A DNA stretch of 64,000 nucleotides, taken from the NCBI GenBank assembly GCA_009760855.2, contig WPIO01000005.1:3244501-3308500 (forward strand). The letters are read 5' to 3'. The DNA comes from Cristatella mucedo. Its lineage: Eukaryota > Bryozoa > Phylactolaemata > Cristatellidae. The notes below the pieces were generated by a model that saw only the letters and a program-made list of their open reading frames with translations, did not search any database and was not told the DNA's origin. The translations under genes were made by a program, and so were the position numbers. This document shows positions 13,501 to 21,600 of the stretch, in pieces; position 1 is the stretch's first letter; every line of letters starts with the position of its first letter.

Positions 13501-15138
13501 TTCATGTTGTTTTATCAAGCATGACATTATTCACCATTCAATAGCATTTCCCTTTGCAGCAAATGTAAAGCGCCTAGAAAGAGATTGATTTTCTGAGGGC
13601 GCTTTATCAAGTGCATTATTATTATTGTTATTATTATTATATAATTATAGGAAGTTATGTAGCCTTTGGTAGTATTTAATGAGAAGTGACAGCAAAGCTG
13701 GGCGCTTCGATTGCGACTTGTCTGGTTGTTGTTTGCTCAGATGACTAGCAACCCTGACCAGTCGACATGCGTAACTGCTACATCAAACATGCAGATTCCC
13801 AAGTCTACCTCGTGCTACCACGTGGTATTCCCAAGTATGCCAAACAGTTCTTTTCTTACGAGTCTCACGTAGCAGATTTTGATTACTAAATTAACAGCTA
13901 ATCTTGCATGCAGCCCTCAGCCAGGTGGACAATCAGTTGAACCGGTACAAATAAGTAAACAAACCGTCGGATTTTGAAGTGTGGGCATACTCAGATGAAT
14001 CTTCCGAGTATGCTAGGCCTGAAAAAGGGCATAGCTGGTACATAATAGAGCATAGCCTACAGTGATTAGGGTGCAATTTTAATTACTACGGGCATTGTGC
14101 TGTCACTTACATCAATGTGACTAAGTCATTATGAAAGCAATAAAATTGGTGTTGCTATATCTAACGAGACTACCGGCCTGGCAGAAAGGCTCGAGTGTAG
14201 GTACTAATTACCATTACTATTACTATTGTAGTTACTATTTCACACCCCTAGCAGCTAGACTAACAGCTCAACATCTACCTCTGAGACATGCAAAGAAAAA
14301 TCAATTAAGCTTGCTTATGCAAACGCTTAATGTGTAATTAAATGGCAGCACTCAGACATTATTAAAGCCGACCGATATCAAAACTGATAAGCCATTAACT
14401 ACATGTTTGATTGCCTTGATCAAGGATGCAGTTGAAGAGTGCCTAGGAGTTTAACCCCTTAACATAGTCGGAATAAGAAGAATCAGGCTCGTCCATAGCT
14501 GCTCAGTGAGCAACCTGGTAAGAGGGAGGACGTGACGTGGGGGGAGGGCACACACACCCACACACCCACACACCCGCCCACACCCACACACATGCCCACA
14601 CGCGCACACACACACGTGCGCACGAAGAGCTGTTTGATGGCAGGTGTCTCACTGTGGGCTCGGCTGTTATATGATAGCTCGATTGCATCATATTGCGATA
14701 TTCTAATATGGATCTAAACATAGCAGCATGTCAGGCAAGAACAAGACCCCCCCCCAAGGCGCTGTACAGCTGTTTCATAGTTAAGTCGGCTGAAGATCGA
14801 CTTGCAACAAGCAAACAAAAGCTTGCGGCTCGAGACCTCGTTCCACACAGCAGCTGCACAATATGGATACCAAAGAGCAAGATCGCATGGCTGCATTCAG
14901 CTGTCGAAGGCTAAACTGTGAATCATGCAAGAACCACAAGAGCACATCACATCACATTACGTCACATTCAACAAGCGTTCGTTAGAAGACTTGCCACATA
15001 CACGGAGGAACTGAGCCAGGCAATTAGATTAGTACTTACGTTGTCACATTTTGATTTGATGCTTTCGCAGAGCCCCAGCTTGAATCGAACGAGAGCGAGA
15101 AACTCGTCCGGATGCATTATTGCCTTGACTAATTCCAT
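4362..15138 (-). CDS. FDFT1: Squalene synthase (farnesyl-diphosphate farnesyltransferase), complete, 8 exons
   Basis: Squalene synthase joins two farnesyl diphosphates head to head and reduces the product with NADPH to squalene, the first committed step of sterol synthesis, on the ER membrane. Coding exons are 15138-15040, 11181-11084, 10942-10759, 10622-10494, 9436-9245, 6278-6102, 5951-5799 and 4565-4362. All borders are GT-AG and all phases agree, giving 411 codons; vertebrate enzymes have about 417. Visible landmarks are [14 protein letters not shown] (about residues 51-64), the first Asp-rich motif DTVEDD (80-85), [10 protein letters not shown] (171-180), the second Asp-rich motif DYLDD (219-223) in [26 protein letters not shown] (282-293) and a hydrophobic C-terminal helix (about 382-404). 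I see no frameshift or lost catalytic residue, so the gene looks functional. It runs away from the CSPP1-like gene. The family assignment is from recalled knowledge of the enzyme; the reading frame and splice sites are read directly. Confidence 0.96.
4645..5779 (-). mobile_element. L2/CR1-type LINE, 5'-truncated copy in FDFT1 intron 7
   Basis: Runs in the same direction as FDFT1. It encodes the end of the reverse transcriptase, with [29 protein letters not shown] and [19 protein letters not shown], broken by at least one frameshift near 5350-5470. The 3' end carries the family hairpin and an (AAT)n tail at 4645-4668. Its 5' edge is about 20 bases inside the intron from the exon 7 donor. Confidence 0.9.
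5799..5951 (-). CDS. FDFT1: FDFT1 exon 7
   Basis: 51 codons between GTCTAG and a GTAATT donor. It encodes [19 protein letters not shown] and [12 protein letters not shown], matching the end of the catalytic domain. About 20 bases after the donor the sequence becomes L2-like LINE, so exon 8 lies more than 1.2 kb away. Confidence 0.96.
6102..6278 (-). CDS. FDFT1: FDFT1 exon 6
   Basis: 59 codons between ACTGTAG and GTATGT, phase 0 at both ends. It encodes [29 protein letters not shown] and [12 protein letters not shown], the strongly conserved catalytic-core end of the family. Confidence 0.97.
6420..6568 (+). mobile_element. tRNA-derived SINE
   Basis: Contains a Pol III B box, GTTCGAATCC (6447-6456), then TGGGCAATCCTTTATTGCC and a 3' end GGCTGTTAAATCAGCCAGTA shared with other copies. 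The A-box part is decayed, and it is not a tRNA gene. Confidence 0.75.
6569..9244. other. FDFT1 intron 5, mostly unrecognised
   Basis: No coding exon is expected because exons 5 and 6 join in phase. A decayed LINE 3' end in minus orientation is visible near 7565-7640 (AAT run, then CATCAGAAAACATAATCTC). The remainder shows nothing I can name. Confidence 0.5.
9245..9436 (-). CDS. FDFT1: FDFT1 exon 5 (second Asp-rich motif)
   Basis: 64 codons between TTTGCAG and GTATGT. It encodes [34 protein letters not shown] and [18 protein letters not shown]. The second Asp-rich motif DYLDD is intact. Confidence 0.97.
10494..10622 (-). CDS. FDFT1: FDFT1 exon 4
   Basis: 43 codons between a TCTTAG acceptor and a GTATGT donor, phase 0 at both ends. 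It encodes [12 protein letters not shown] and [12 protein letters not shown], then an acidic stretch ending EEEWNE that leads into YCHYVAG of exon 5. Confidence 0.95.
10759..10942 (-). CDS. FDFT1: FDFT1 exon 3 (first Asp-rich motif)
   Basis: 184 bases between a TTGCAG acceptor and a GTGAGT donor. It encodes [19 protein letters not shown], containing the first magnesium- and diphosphate-binding motif DTVEDD, and later ESKEKDR and VLEDFPA, all typical of the family. Confidence 0.97.
11084..11181 (-). CDS. FDFT1: FDFT1 exon 2
   Basis: 98 bases between a TTTCAG acceptor and a GTAAGA donor. It encodes [16 protein letters not shown] followed by [16 protein letters not shown], the conserved substrate-binding segment. 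It ends in phase 2 (AG), completed by G of exon 3 to give Arg66. Confidence 0.96.
11290..12535 (-). mobile_element. L2/CR1-type LINE, best-preserved copy (333-codon RT frame)
   Basis: The open frame 12535-11534 encodes the second half of a reverse transcriptase: [16 protein letters not shown], the catalytic [21 protein letters not shown], then the thumb and C-terminal region ending [13 protein letters not shown]. The endonuclease and first RT motifs are missing, so it cannot move by itself. The 3' end has the hairpin and an (AAT)n tail at 11290-11316. It sits in FDFT1 intron 1. Confidence 0.93.
12958..13640 (+). mobile_element. L2/CR1-type LINE, 5'-truncated copy
   Basis: Encodes [19 protein letters not shown] onward to the RT C-terminus in one open frame, then the 3' end with GCGCCTAGAAAGAGATTGA and an ATT-rich tail. 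It lies in FDFT1 intron 1, opposite in direction to the copy at 11290-12535. Confidence 0.9.
14550..14615. repeat. (CA)n-rich microsatellite
   Basis: An imperfect CA/CCCA repeat in FDFT1 intron 1. It creates His- or Val-rich spurious frames on both strands. Confidence 0.9.
15040..15138 (-). CDS. FDFT1: FDFT1 exon 1 (start codon)
   Basis: 33 codons beginning [13 protein letters not shown], close to the usual N-terminus of animal squalene synthases. The exon ends in AAC before a strong donor, GTAAGT. One base before the ATG there is an acceptor-like run (CACTTACAG), so a non-coding leader exon probably lies upstream on the minus strand (higher coordinates). Confidence 0.93.
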
Positions 15139-15479
15139 CCTGTAAGTGATTGAGCAGCGCTGAGCTTCGGTTGCACTCAGGCCGAGGCGGCAGAAGCAGC
15201 ATGGCAAACCACGTCGCGAGCTGCACTGGCAAAAAAACAGCCAGAGCAAGCCATTTCAAGGACATGTGTTGACTAAGCAAGAAAACGTTAATACTGCAAA
15301 AATCCAGTTGTAAGGATTTTGGTATGTGGTAGATGAATTTCTGTGATAACGTATGGAACAGCAATGCACCGGTCTACCTAAGCTGTTTCCTTCGCTTTGC
15401 TATGCTGTGAGGTGCTTATGCACAGCAATATACCTGCCGGCAGCAGCAAAGTCACGTGTGGACAGGCGCTGCTGTGCAA

Positions 15480-15700
15480 CCTGAATTACTCAGGCCACTC
15501 AAATCCTTTGGAAACAGTGCTTCTAGTCTGTACGTTCCAAACCGCAGAACTCATTCCAGACTGGCATCATTATATCTCCTGACTTTGAACAAAGTAAACA
15601 AATGACTTTCCTGTACTGGATTTGTTGGATCCTTGTGAATTGTCCTTTGTTTGCTTATTTGTGCTGATACTAAGCATCTATCACTAAGCACATTGGCATG
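15480..15700 (+). mobile_element. Decayed LINE fragment
   Basis: CAAATCCTTTGGAAACAGTG and TATATCTCCTGACTTTGA recall the C-terminal coding end of the L2-like copies, with many changes. Confidence 0.5.
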
Positions 15701-16239
15701 CCTCCTTTAGAGATCATGCTAAGAGCCTCTCTCTCTCTCTCTCTTCTAATAGGCACGCACACACAAACGCGCATAAGTCTTGTTCTTCCCCCCCCCCCCG
15801 TATGGTGACGGCCCACCTGGTGCCGGCAGACAGCTTTCAGCATAGCATACAGACAAAATTCATCAACGATTTATGCGCATTGTGTCATATATACACCTTT
15901 AATGTCTCATGTAAGTAAAAATGATGCTGATATGGCATACAATTTAATATGAGATCGGCAATCTGCGGTTTTAATGACCCCCTCTGATTTGCCGCGGCAT
16001 AGAGTATGTTTACCTCTTAAAGGCCTCCGGCATAATATTTCGCCAATGGTACGGAAGCCTGCTAAAAAGCCCATTCGGAGTTGTAGCAGGAACAGAGTAG
16101 GACCTCATACAAATGTTTCATTATTAGTGATACCTTTGCTGCAAGAGGGGCCATTTACATGAGCCATAAGATAAAATGTTTCAGTGCAGAACTTGCTATA
16201 GGTGATATGCTGTCCTAACCATTTCCAATGTATTTAGGG

Positions 16240-16475
16240 TTACAGTAGGCTTGCCCATAACATTAAAGTAAGTCTCATCATAACTCGATTGCTACTGTCA
16301 AAGTACAAATATAAGTAACACGTGATGAAAGGAGAGTAGCTGCTCTATGGCGATGTTAGGTAGGGATGGATCAAAGCACAGGTACAGTTGTGCATACTCT
16401 GAACAAAAATGAGATTGGATTGTACTTATGATTTCATCGACAAACAGGTGAGCATGCATTGTGAAAGCAGATGAC
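16240..16475 (-). mobile_element. Decayed LINE RT fragment
   Basis: Minus-strand text resembling the region around the RT catalytic box, including [12 protein letters not shown] next to a damaged YADD position. Short and broken. Confidence 0.55.
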
Positions 16476-16563
16476 CTAGAACTTGAAAGTAACCTATACT
16501 TTGACAGCTCAAAGGATGATGCCATTGACACTTAAATCGACTACTAAGAGGCACTCACAAAAG

Positions 16564-17005
16564 CCTGGTTTAGACGGCGAGTCTTGCTTCTTACTAACTT
16601 GAGTCTTACTTGTGTCTTCCAGTTTGTAGGATATTTAGACGGCAGTCTTGCTCCCAGTCTTGCTTCCTACTCCCTATGCCTATTGAGCATTCACGGGATT
16701 GCTATAGCGGTTCTCTAAAGCCATGCTCCATTAACGCAATTACCGGTAAAATGAAATCTGTCCGCTATAGCCTTTACCACTCAACACCTAAAAATCAGAT
16801 TTTTGAACTCCGAGCTCGGATTGTTTCATTAACAGGGACGCTGGGTTCACTGGAACGCACCGATGAGTTCATCAGTCAAGTCGCTCCACCCCAGCCATTA
16901 TTTTCAAAGCAGTGCATTCCCTAAGCCAGGACCGCCCACCGTATTGATGGCATATTCATCGAAGACTCGAGTAGGTAGGAAGCAAGACTGGCCGTCTAAA
17001 CCAGA
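16564..17005. mobile_element. MITE with about 32-bp terminal inverted repeats
   Basis: The left end CCTGGTTTAGACGGCGAGTC, continuing TTGCTTCTTACT, is matched in reverse at the right end by GACTGGCCGTCTAAACCAG preceded by AGGAAGCAA. The arms differ at about three positions. A third partial copy of the end motif lies inside at 16633-16665. At about 440 bp with no transposase frame it is a non-autonomous DNA transposon. The superfamily is not clear, and I see no convincing target-site duplication. Confidence 0.85.
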
Positions 17006-17759
17006 TTTAGCTCATCCTCATATTGCAATTGCAATCAGACCTAACGCCTACTGCTTCAGGCTAGCATAAAAGCAGCCGCTCAAGCAGCCAATCAAGAGGC
17101 AAGAGAACCACAACCTTTATCTTGGTCACCTGACCAGAGTTTTTGAACTGGTAGTCTGTAGCTAAAAGGATACTTGTCAGGCCTCTACCATTGATGATCA
17201 AGGAGGACTACCTAGAGTGCCAGCTTAATTATCGGCTTACATACCTTTCCTCTGCCAGCGGTGCTGGTTACTGGAAGTTACACCACGTTCTATATAAACG
17301 TCAGTTGCTGCAATCACTGTTCTCTGTTATCTCAAACAACTAAAGTCTCACTACAGTAGGCACCAGCATTCCCTCGAATTCAATGCAGCATTTTTGTGCG
17401 ACCAGCATTTTCTGGAATGCAATAAAGCTTCGTTGGTCTACTCAAAATGGTAAGCTACTGTGGCAAGTAGTCGGGGTGTTCAACGGCCCAGGATGACAAC
17501 ACATAGCCCTAGCTCAGGGACAGTGAGCAGTGTGGCCAGGGCAGGGTGTTGCTAGGGCAGGAAGTAGCCTACCACCTACCTACCAGCTTCGGTTCTACAC
17601 AGCTGCAGCTGCAACTCAGCAGGTAAACTTCACAGCATATGGCCATCAAGGATAGTTCTAGGCAGAGTTAGAGGCAATCTGCACCCAACGCCTGCCCGGA
17701 TGAAGATGGACTTGCCACCCTGGTAGTGAGGTTCTGCTCTACCGACTGCATTGACAGGT

Positions 17760-17935
17760 TTCTAGTCACCAAAAAGGGGCTCGCCCCGACCGAGTACGAG
17801 GTGAATGAATTTATTTGGGGTCGGTCGAGGTCGTGGGCTCGAGCCCCGTGGCATATAAGAAGCGCCTGAATTGAGATTAAGTTATCCTGGGGCGCTATAC
17901 AAATGAATTACATTGTACTATTATATCATTATTAG
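17760..17935 (+). mobile_element. SINE-like element with LINE-type 3' tail
   Basis: A B-box-like GGGCTCGAGCCCC (17835-17847) preceded by a tRNA-like stretch is followed by AGCGCCTGAATTGAGATTAA and GGGGCGCTATAC, the same hairpin layout seen at the 3' end of the LINEs here. This looks like a SINE that borrows the tail of a partner LINE. Confidence 0.6.
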
Positions 17936-18059
17936 CAACAAATTCACTAAATTAGATTCCCCACTAGTAACTGGCCAGCCTACCAAGTCCACACACAAGT
18001 GCATCGTTATTATCCTCCTTCGTAAAGTACGTTAGCCAGCTAGCGTTTACATTTGGCTC

Positions 18060-18870
18060 GCATACCGAGCCTGTGCAAGCGCTTCGAGAACTCACCAACC
18101 GCCCTTGCCGATCCGCCGCCGGCGTAGGCGAGAGCGCGCGGAGCGCGAGCAGCACCGGCATTAGCGAAGCGATCTCGAAAGCACCAAGCGAGGAGGGACT
18201 CGAGAGGCCGAAGCCAGACACACTGAAGCCAGACACACTGAAGCCAGACACACTGAAGCCAGACACACTGAAGCCAGACAGTGCGTCGATGCTAGGCAGC
18301 GGCGAGCGCGAGCCCAGCGCACGCGAGCGGCGTCCCTCGACTCAGCTGGCCATCGGGCGGCCGGCGGCGCTCGCGTGCAGCGGCCCGGCGGCGATCACTT
18401 TTCGAAGGGTACTATGGGAGCTCGTCTGCGGGCGCAAACACGCGGAAGCAGCCGAAGAGCGAGCGCGCGAGCACTCGTGGGCAGCGGCGATACAAGCTGG
18501 GCGAGCAGCACGAGCCCGGATCGCACGTCCCGGACCAGAGCGGACCGAGTGCGACGCGGTTGGCTTCCGGGCGGCGGCTCTTCAACCGTTGCGCCGGAAA
18601 TGCTGCCGTCTGCTCGCGTTTCCAACGGATGCGCGGCGGGCGACTTACTTCGGCAACCGCGGAACTTCGGTAGGACGCTGGCAAGCCAGGAAACGGGAGG
18701 CGTCGCAAAGAACCGCAGGAGCAAGGATATACTCATGCGGTCGAGCCGGCGGCAACGATTGGACGTCAGCGTCTGCCGACCGGAGATGATTGGACGAGAT
18801 CTTGTGGTACGATCAGCCCCGTTGCCGGTCAAGGTCGGATCGTGGCGGTGGGTCTGTCATAAGGCGGAGG
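18060..18870. promoter_or_regulatory. GC- and CpG-rich zone between the divergent genes
   Basis: This stretch is far richer in G, C and CpG than the rest of the interval. It lies between the starts of the two divergent genes, both of which appear to need an upstream non-coding exon. A CpG-island-like promoter is one reading. It also holds a 238-codon plus-strand frame (18073-18789) without recognised domains; both strands carry long frames here, as GC-rich DNA often does. Confidence 0.4.
18210..18281. repeat. 15-bp tandem repeat, 4.8 copies
   Basis: The unit GAAGCCAGACACACT occurs four times exactly and then partly. Because the period is a multiple of three, the plus-strand frame reads KPDTL repeated. 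Confidence 0.95.
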
Positions 18871-19219
18871 CAAGATTACGCTCACCGCAACTATTCTCTT
18901 TTTTTTTACCAGCATCGCGCCCGCCCACTTTACACGCATACTTTACTTGGGTCTCAGACGCATCCGGGAGCTGCTGGTACGGCAAAGTGTGACTACATAC
19001 TTGGCACAACAGTCTGTACTTTCGCACTGAGATCTGCGGCAAATGTAGACAAAGCCGCCGCAATTTTTAAACGATGCATTCGAGAGCTAGCTAAATCCCG
19101 GAAGTTTTGCTTTAAGCCAAAAGGAAAGCACAAGGGTACCTGTTAATGATTGCTAACGCTAGCTACCTGGGTGTTTTACGGGTGTCGCAAAAGACTTGCT
19201 CAGCTGCCACTTAGAATCG

Positions 19220-20561
19220 TGTTACGAACTTGTACCCGGCCAGGTTCGGTTGGCTGGGACCGGACGGCTGTAATGCGGGTAAGGGTCACCGGCTAGGCCG
19301 GGGTCGGACCTACGGCGTGGCCGGGTATGCGGTGACGATAGGTCACCGGGGCTCTTGGGTGGGAGAAGTTAGCCGAGTAAGTCGTGGTGTTGGAGGCTCC
19401 CGGTCTCGCCGAGTTATGCACCTGGATGGTTGCAGGCGTGCTTCGGCGATGCGGCCACGCACGCAAAGCAGCGAGTGCCCAAGGCCCGAGTGGAGCTAGA
19501 TAGCACGCTCGTTGTTGTGACTTGTATATTTCGCGTTCCCCGTGTAGCGGGTTCGTTGCCCCCCCCCCGTGAGTTGGTGATTTTCGGCGGAAGCTCTCGA
19601 TGGTTGTGGACGTCTGCTATGTCTATGTAATGTAATGTATCTCCGTCAGTAACTCCACAAAGTCATAAAGATCATGTGGGTGTTACGCAGGAGAGTTTTG
19701 TATAGCGCACTCACAGCCTAAGCGGCTTTCGGTACGCATTCGGTACCCTACAGACTTCGTCTCACGCAACAAAGAGAAAGTGGCAAGCATAGCAGAGTCA
19801 GGAGAGCAGTTGAGGTAGTGAGTAGCATAGAAGTAGCAGTTCAGGACCACCGAAAAAGATGTGCCATAGTCGGCAGTTGGAGAGTAGATGTCGTTGCGTA
19901 AGAATTGTTGAAGCGAGTTCCACAGTCTAGGACCTGCAGAGCTAAAGCTTCTGTCGCCAACTGTCTTTAAGCGGAGGAACGGGACAGCTAATTTATTGTC
20001 CACACAGGGCCTGAGGGCGCGAACAGGCTGAAACTGATGCAGCAGTTCAGCTAGGTACGAAGGAGCCAAGCCGTGGCGGGCCTTGTGGGTCAGCGTAAGA
20101 ACTTTGCTCCGTATCCTTTGCTCAACCGGCAACCATTCTAGCTCTTCCAGCAAAGGTGACACGTGCTCAAACCGCTGGGACTTGAAGACCAGCCTTGCAG
20201 CCATATTCATAGTCCGCTGTAGTGGCATAATAGCTTTCTTTGGTAGCCCAGCCAAAAGGGAATTGTCTATCCCAGAGTATTCAGCTAGCCGGGTCTTGGA
20301 CGGCGTACGCTTGTACTGGTGGGAGGAGTCCTGCGACATTGTGTCTTCGGAAACCGACTTGAGAACTGACACGTGTGTTTGCGCTTTCGGCGTCATCTCG
20401 CACCCCTGTAGTTTACTTTGTATAGGACCTTCCCCTGTAGACTTGTTTAGTTCCCCCTTTGTATAGCGCGTGCGTGCGTATTATATAAAATGTTGTGTAC
20501 CCGGTCGATCACCAGTCAACCGCTGTTGCCGGAGGGCTCCGCGAACGACCAAGAACTTACA
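19220..20561 (+). mobile_element. Probable LTR, interrupted by a LINE
   Basis: The left end TGTTACGAACTTG and the right end CCAAGAACTTACA have TG...CA form. After removal of the LINE at 19627-20263 the unit is about 700 bp. A TATA-like TATTATATAAAATG is near 20479-20492. Beyond the right end, AGTAGGGGCCCTAGTGGGAA resembles a primer-binding region of the tRNA-Pro type. No second LTR or coding region is present, and no flanking duplication was seen. Confidence 0.5.
19627..20263 (-). mobile_element. Second LINE family, 5'-truncated, with target-site duplication
   Basis: The minus strand encodes the end of an RT: SLLAGLPKKAIMPLQRT, ELEWLPVEQRIRSKVL, LAPSYLAELLHQFQP and KTVGDRSFSSAGPRLWNSL. It differs from the main family. 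It is flanked by TGTCTAT at 19620-19626 and 20264-20270, and its 3' tail has a TTACA-type repeat. Confidence 0.88.
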
Positions 20562-20711
20562 TAAATAGTAGGGGCCCTAGTGGGAATACCTGTGAACTCG
20601 GCTACAAACCATTACCGCTCCAAAACGAAAATCAATTTCATTCTAACAAACGCAGCGCGTGCAAAGGTAGCTAGGGCCTGCCAACTCATGATGGATAATG
20701 GTGACGCTAGC

Positions 20712-21058
20712 GCATTGAACTCCCTCCCGACCTGCGTCAGAATATCCCCTGACCTGACCACATTTGAAAAGAACTTAAAAACGCACCTATTTAGGACAGC
20801 ATTTAGTGGGTCCCTGTGATTCTTCCTTTATGTGCTTATGCGTGCTGACATTGTGCATGCTGCCACTAACCACATTTGCAAGCTGACCCTGTGCATGTCA
20901 CCCCTAACCATGTTATTCATGTTGCTTATCAAGCATCATATTACTCACCATTCAATTGCATTTTCCTTTGCAGCAAATGTAAAGCGCCTAGAGAGAGATT
21001 GAGTTCTCTGAGGGCGCTTTATTAAGTGCATTATTATTATCAAATGCATTATTATTAT
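20712..21058 (+). mobile_element. L2/CR1-type LINE, 3' end only
   Basis: Encodes [16 protein letters not shown] through FRTAFSGSL, followed by the 3' untranslated part, a clean hairpin at 20981-21020 and ATT repeats. It directly abuts the LTR leader sequence. Confidence 0.9.
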
Positions 21059-21423
21059 TGAAGCAAGGTTAACTAGCAGCAAAAGCTGCACCGATGCGGA
21101 ACAAGTGATGATATGCAAGCGTGACAGCAACGCGCGCTGGTCGAAATAGAAAGTACAACTGCGGTTCAGATTAATTTTATTAAGGTTCAAGTCATAGGTG
21201 ATAACATCAAGTTTCTAATGGTGATAATTCGCGAAACGCTAATAATCTTAAATAGCTTGAATAAATTGGCCTGCTTTAGCATCCCAATCTTTCCATACTG
21301 GTGTCAGTAACTCCCACCGATCAGCATTAATGAAAAGACGGGTCCAAAAAAATTGATTACACGTTTCCTCTACTAGCAGAACGGTGAAGTTTGATTTATC
21401 CCCCCCCCCTAGAGCGTTGGTGA

Positions 21424-21600
21424 GCCGTGATGGCACGCTAGGTAAGGCGGTTGCTTTTCACGGCCTCGTCTCCGAGGTCGTGGGTTCAAATCATGCAGTG
21501 GGATATACCTTATCGCTGCTGCAAGCGGTAGTGATAGCCATAAAGGCTCTTCTGTCGCTGTACAAAAGAGGTTGCTAAATCAGCTAGTATTTTTTTTATT
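21424..21600 (+). mobile_element. tRNA-derived SINE
   Basis: A tRNA-like head with the B box GGTTCAAATC (21483-21492), then AAGGCTCTTCTGTCGCTGTA and the shared 3' end GTTGCTAAATCAGCTAGTAT before a T-rich run. Confidence 0.8.

Noticed and set aside
18210-18281. CRISPR-like repeat array
   Set aside because: The 15-base units are directly joined without spacers, and the genome is eukaryotic.
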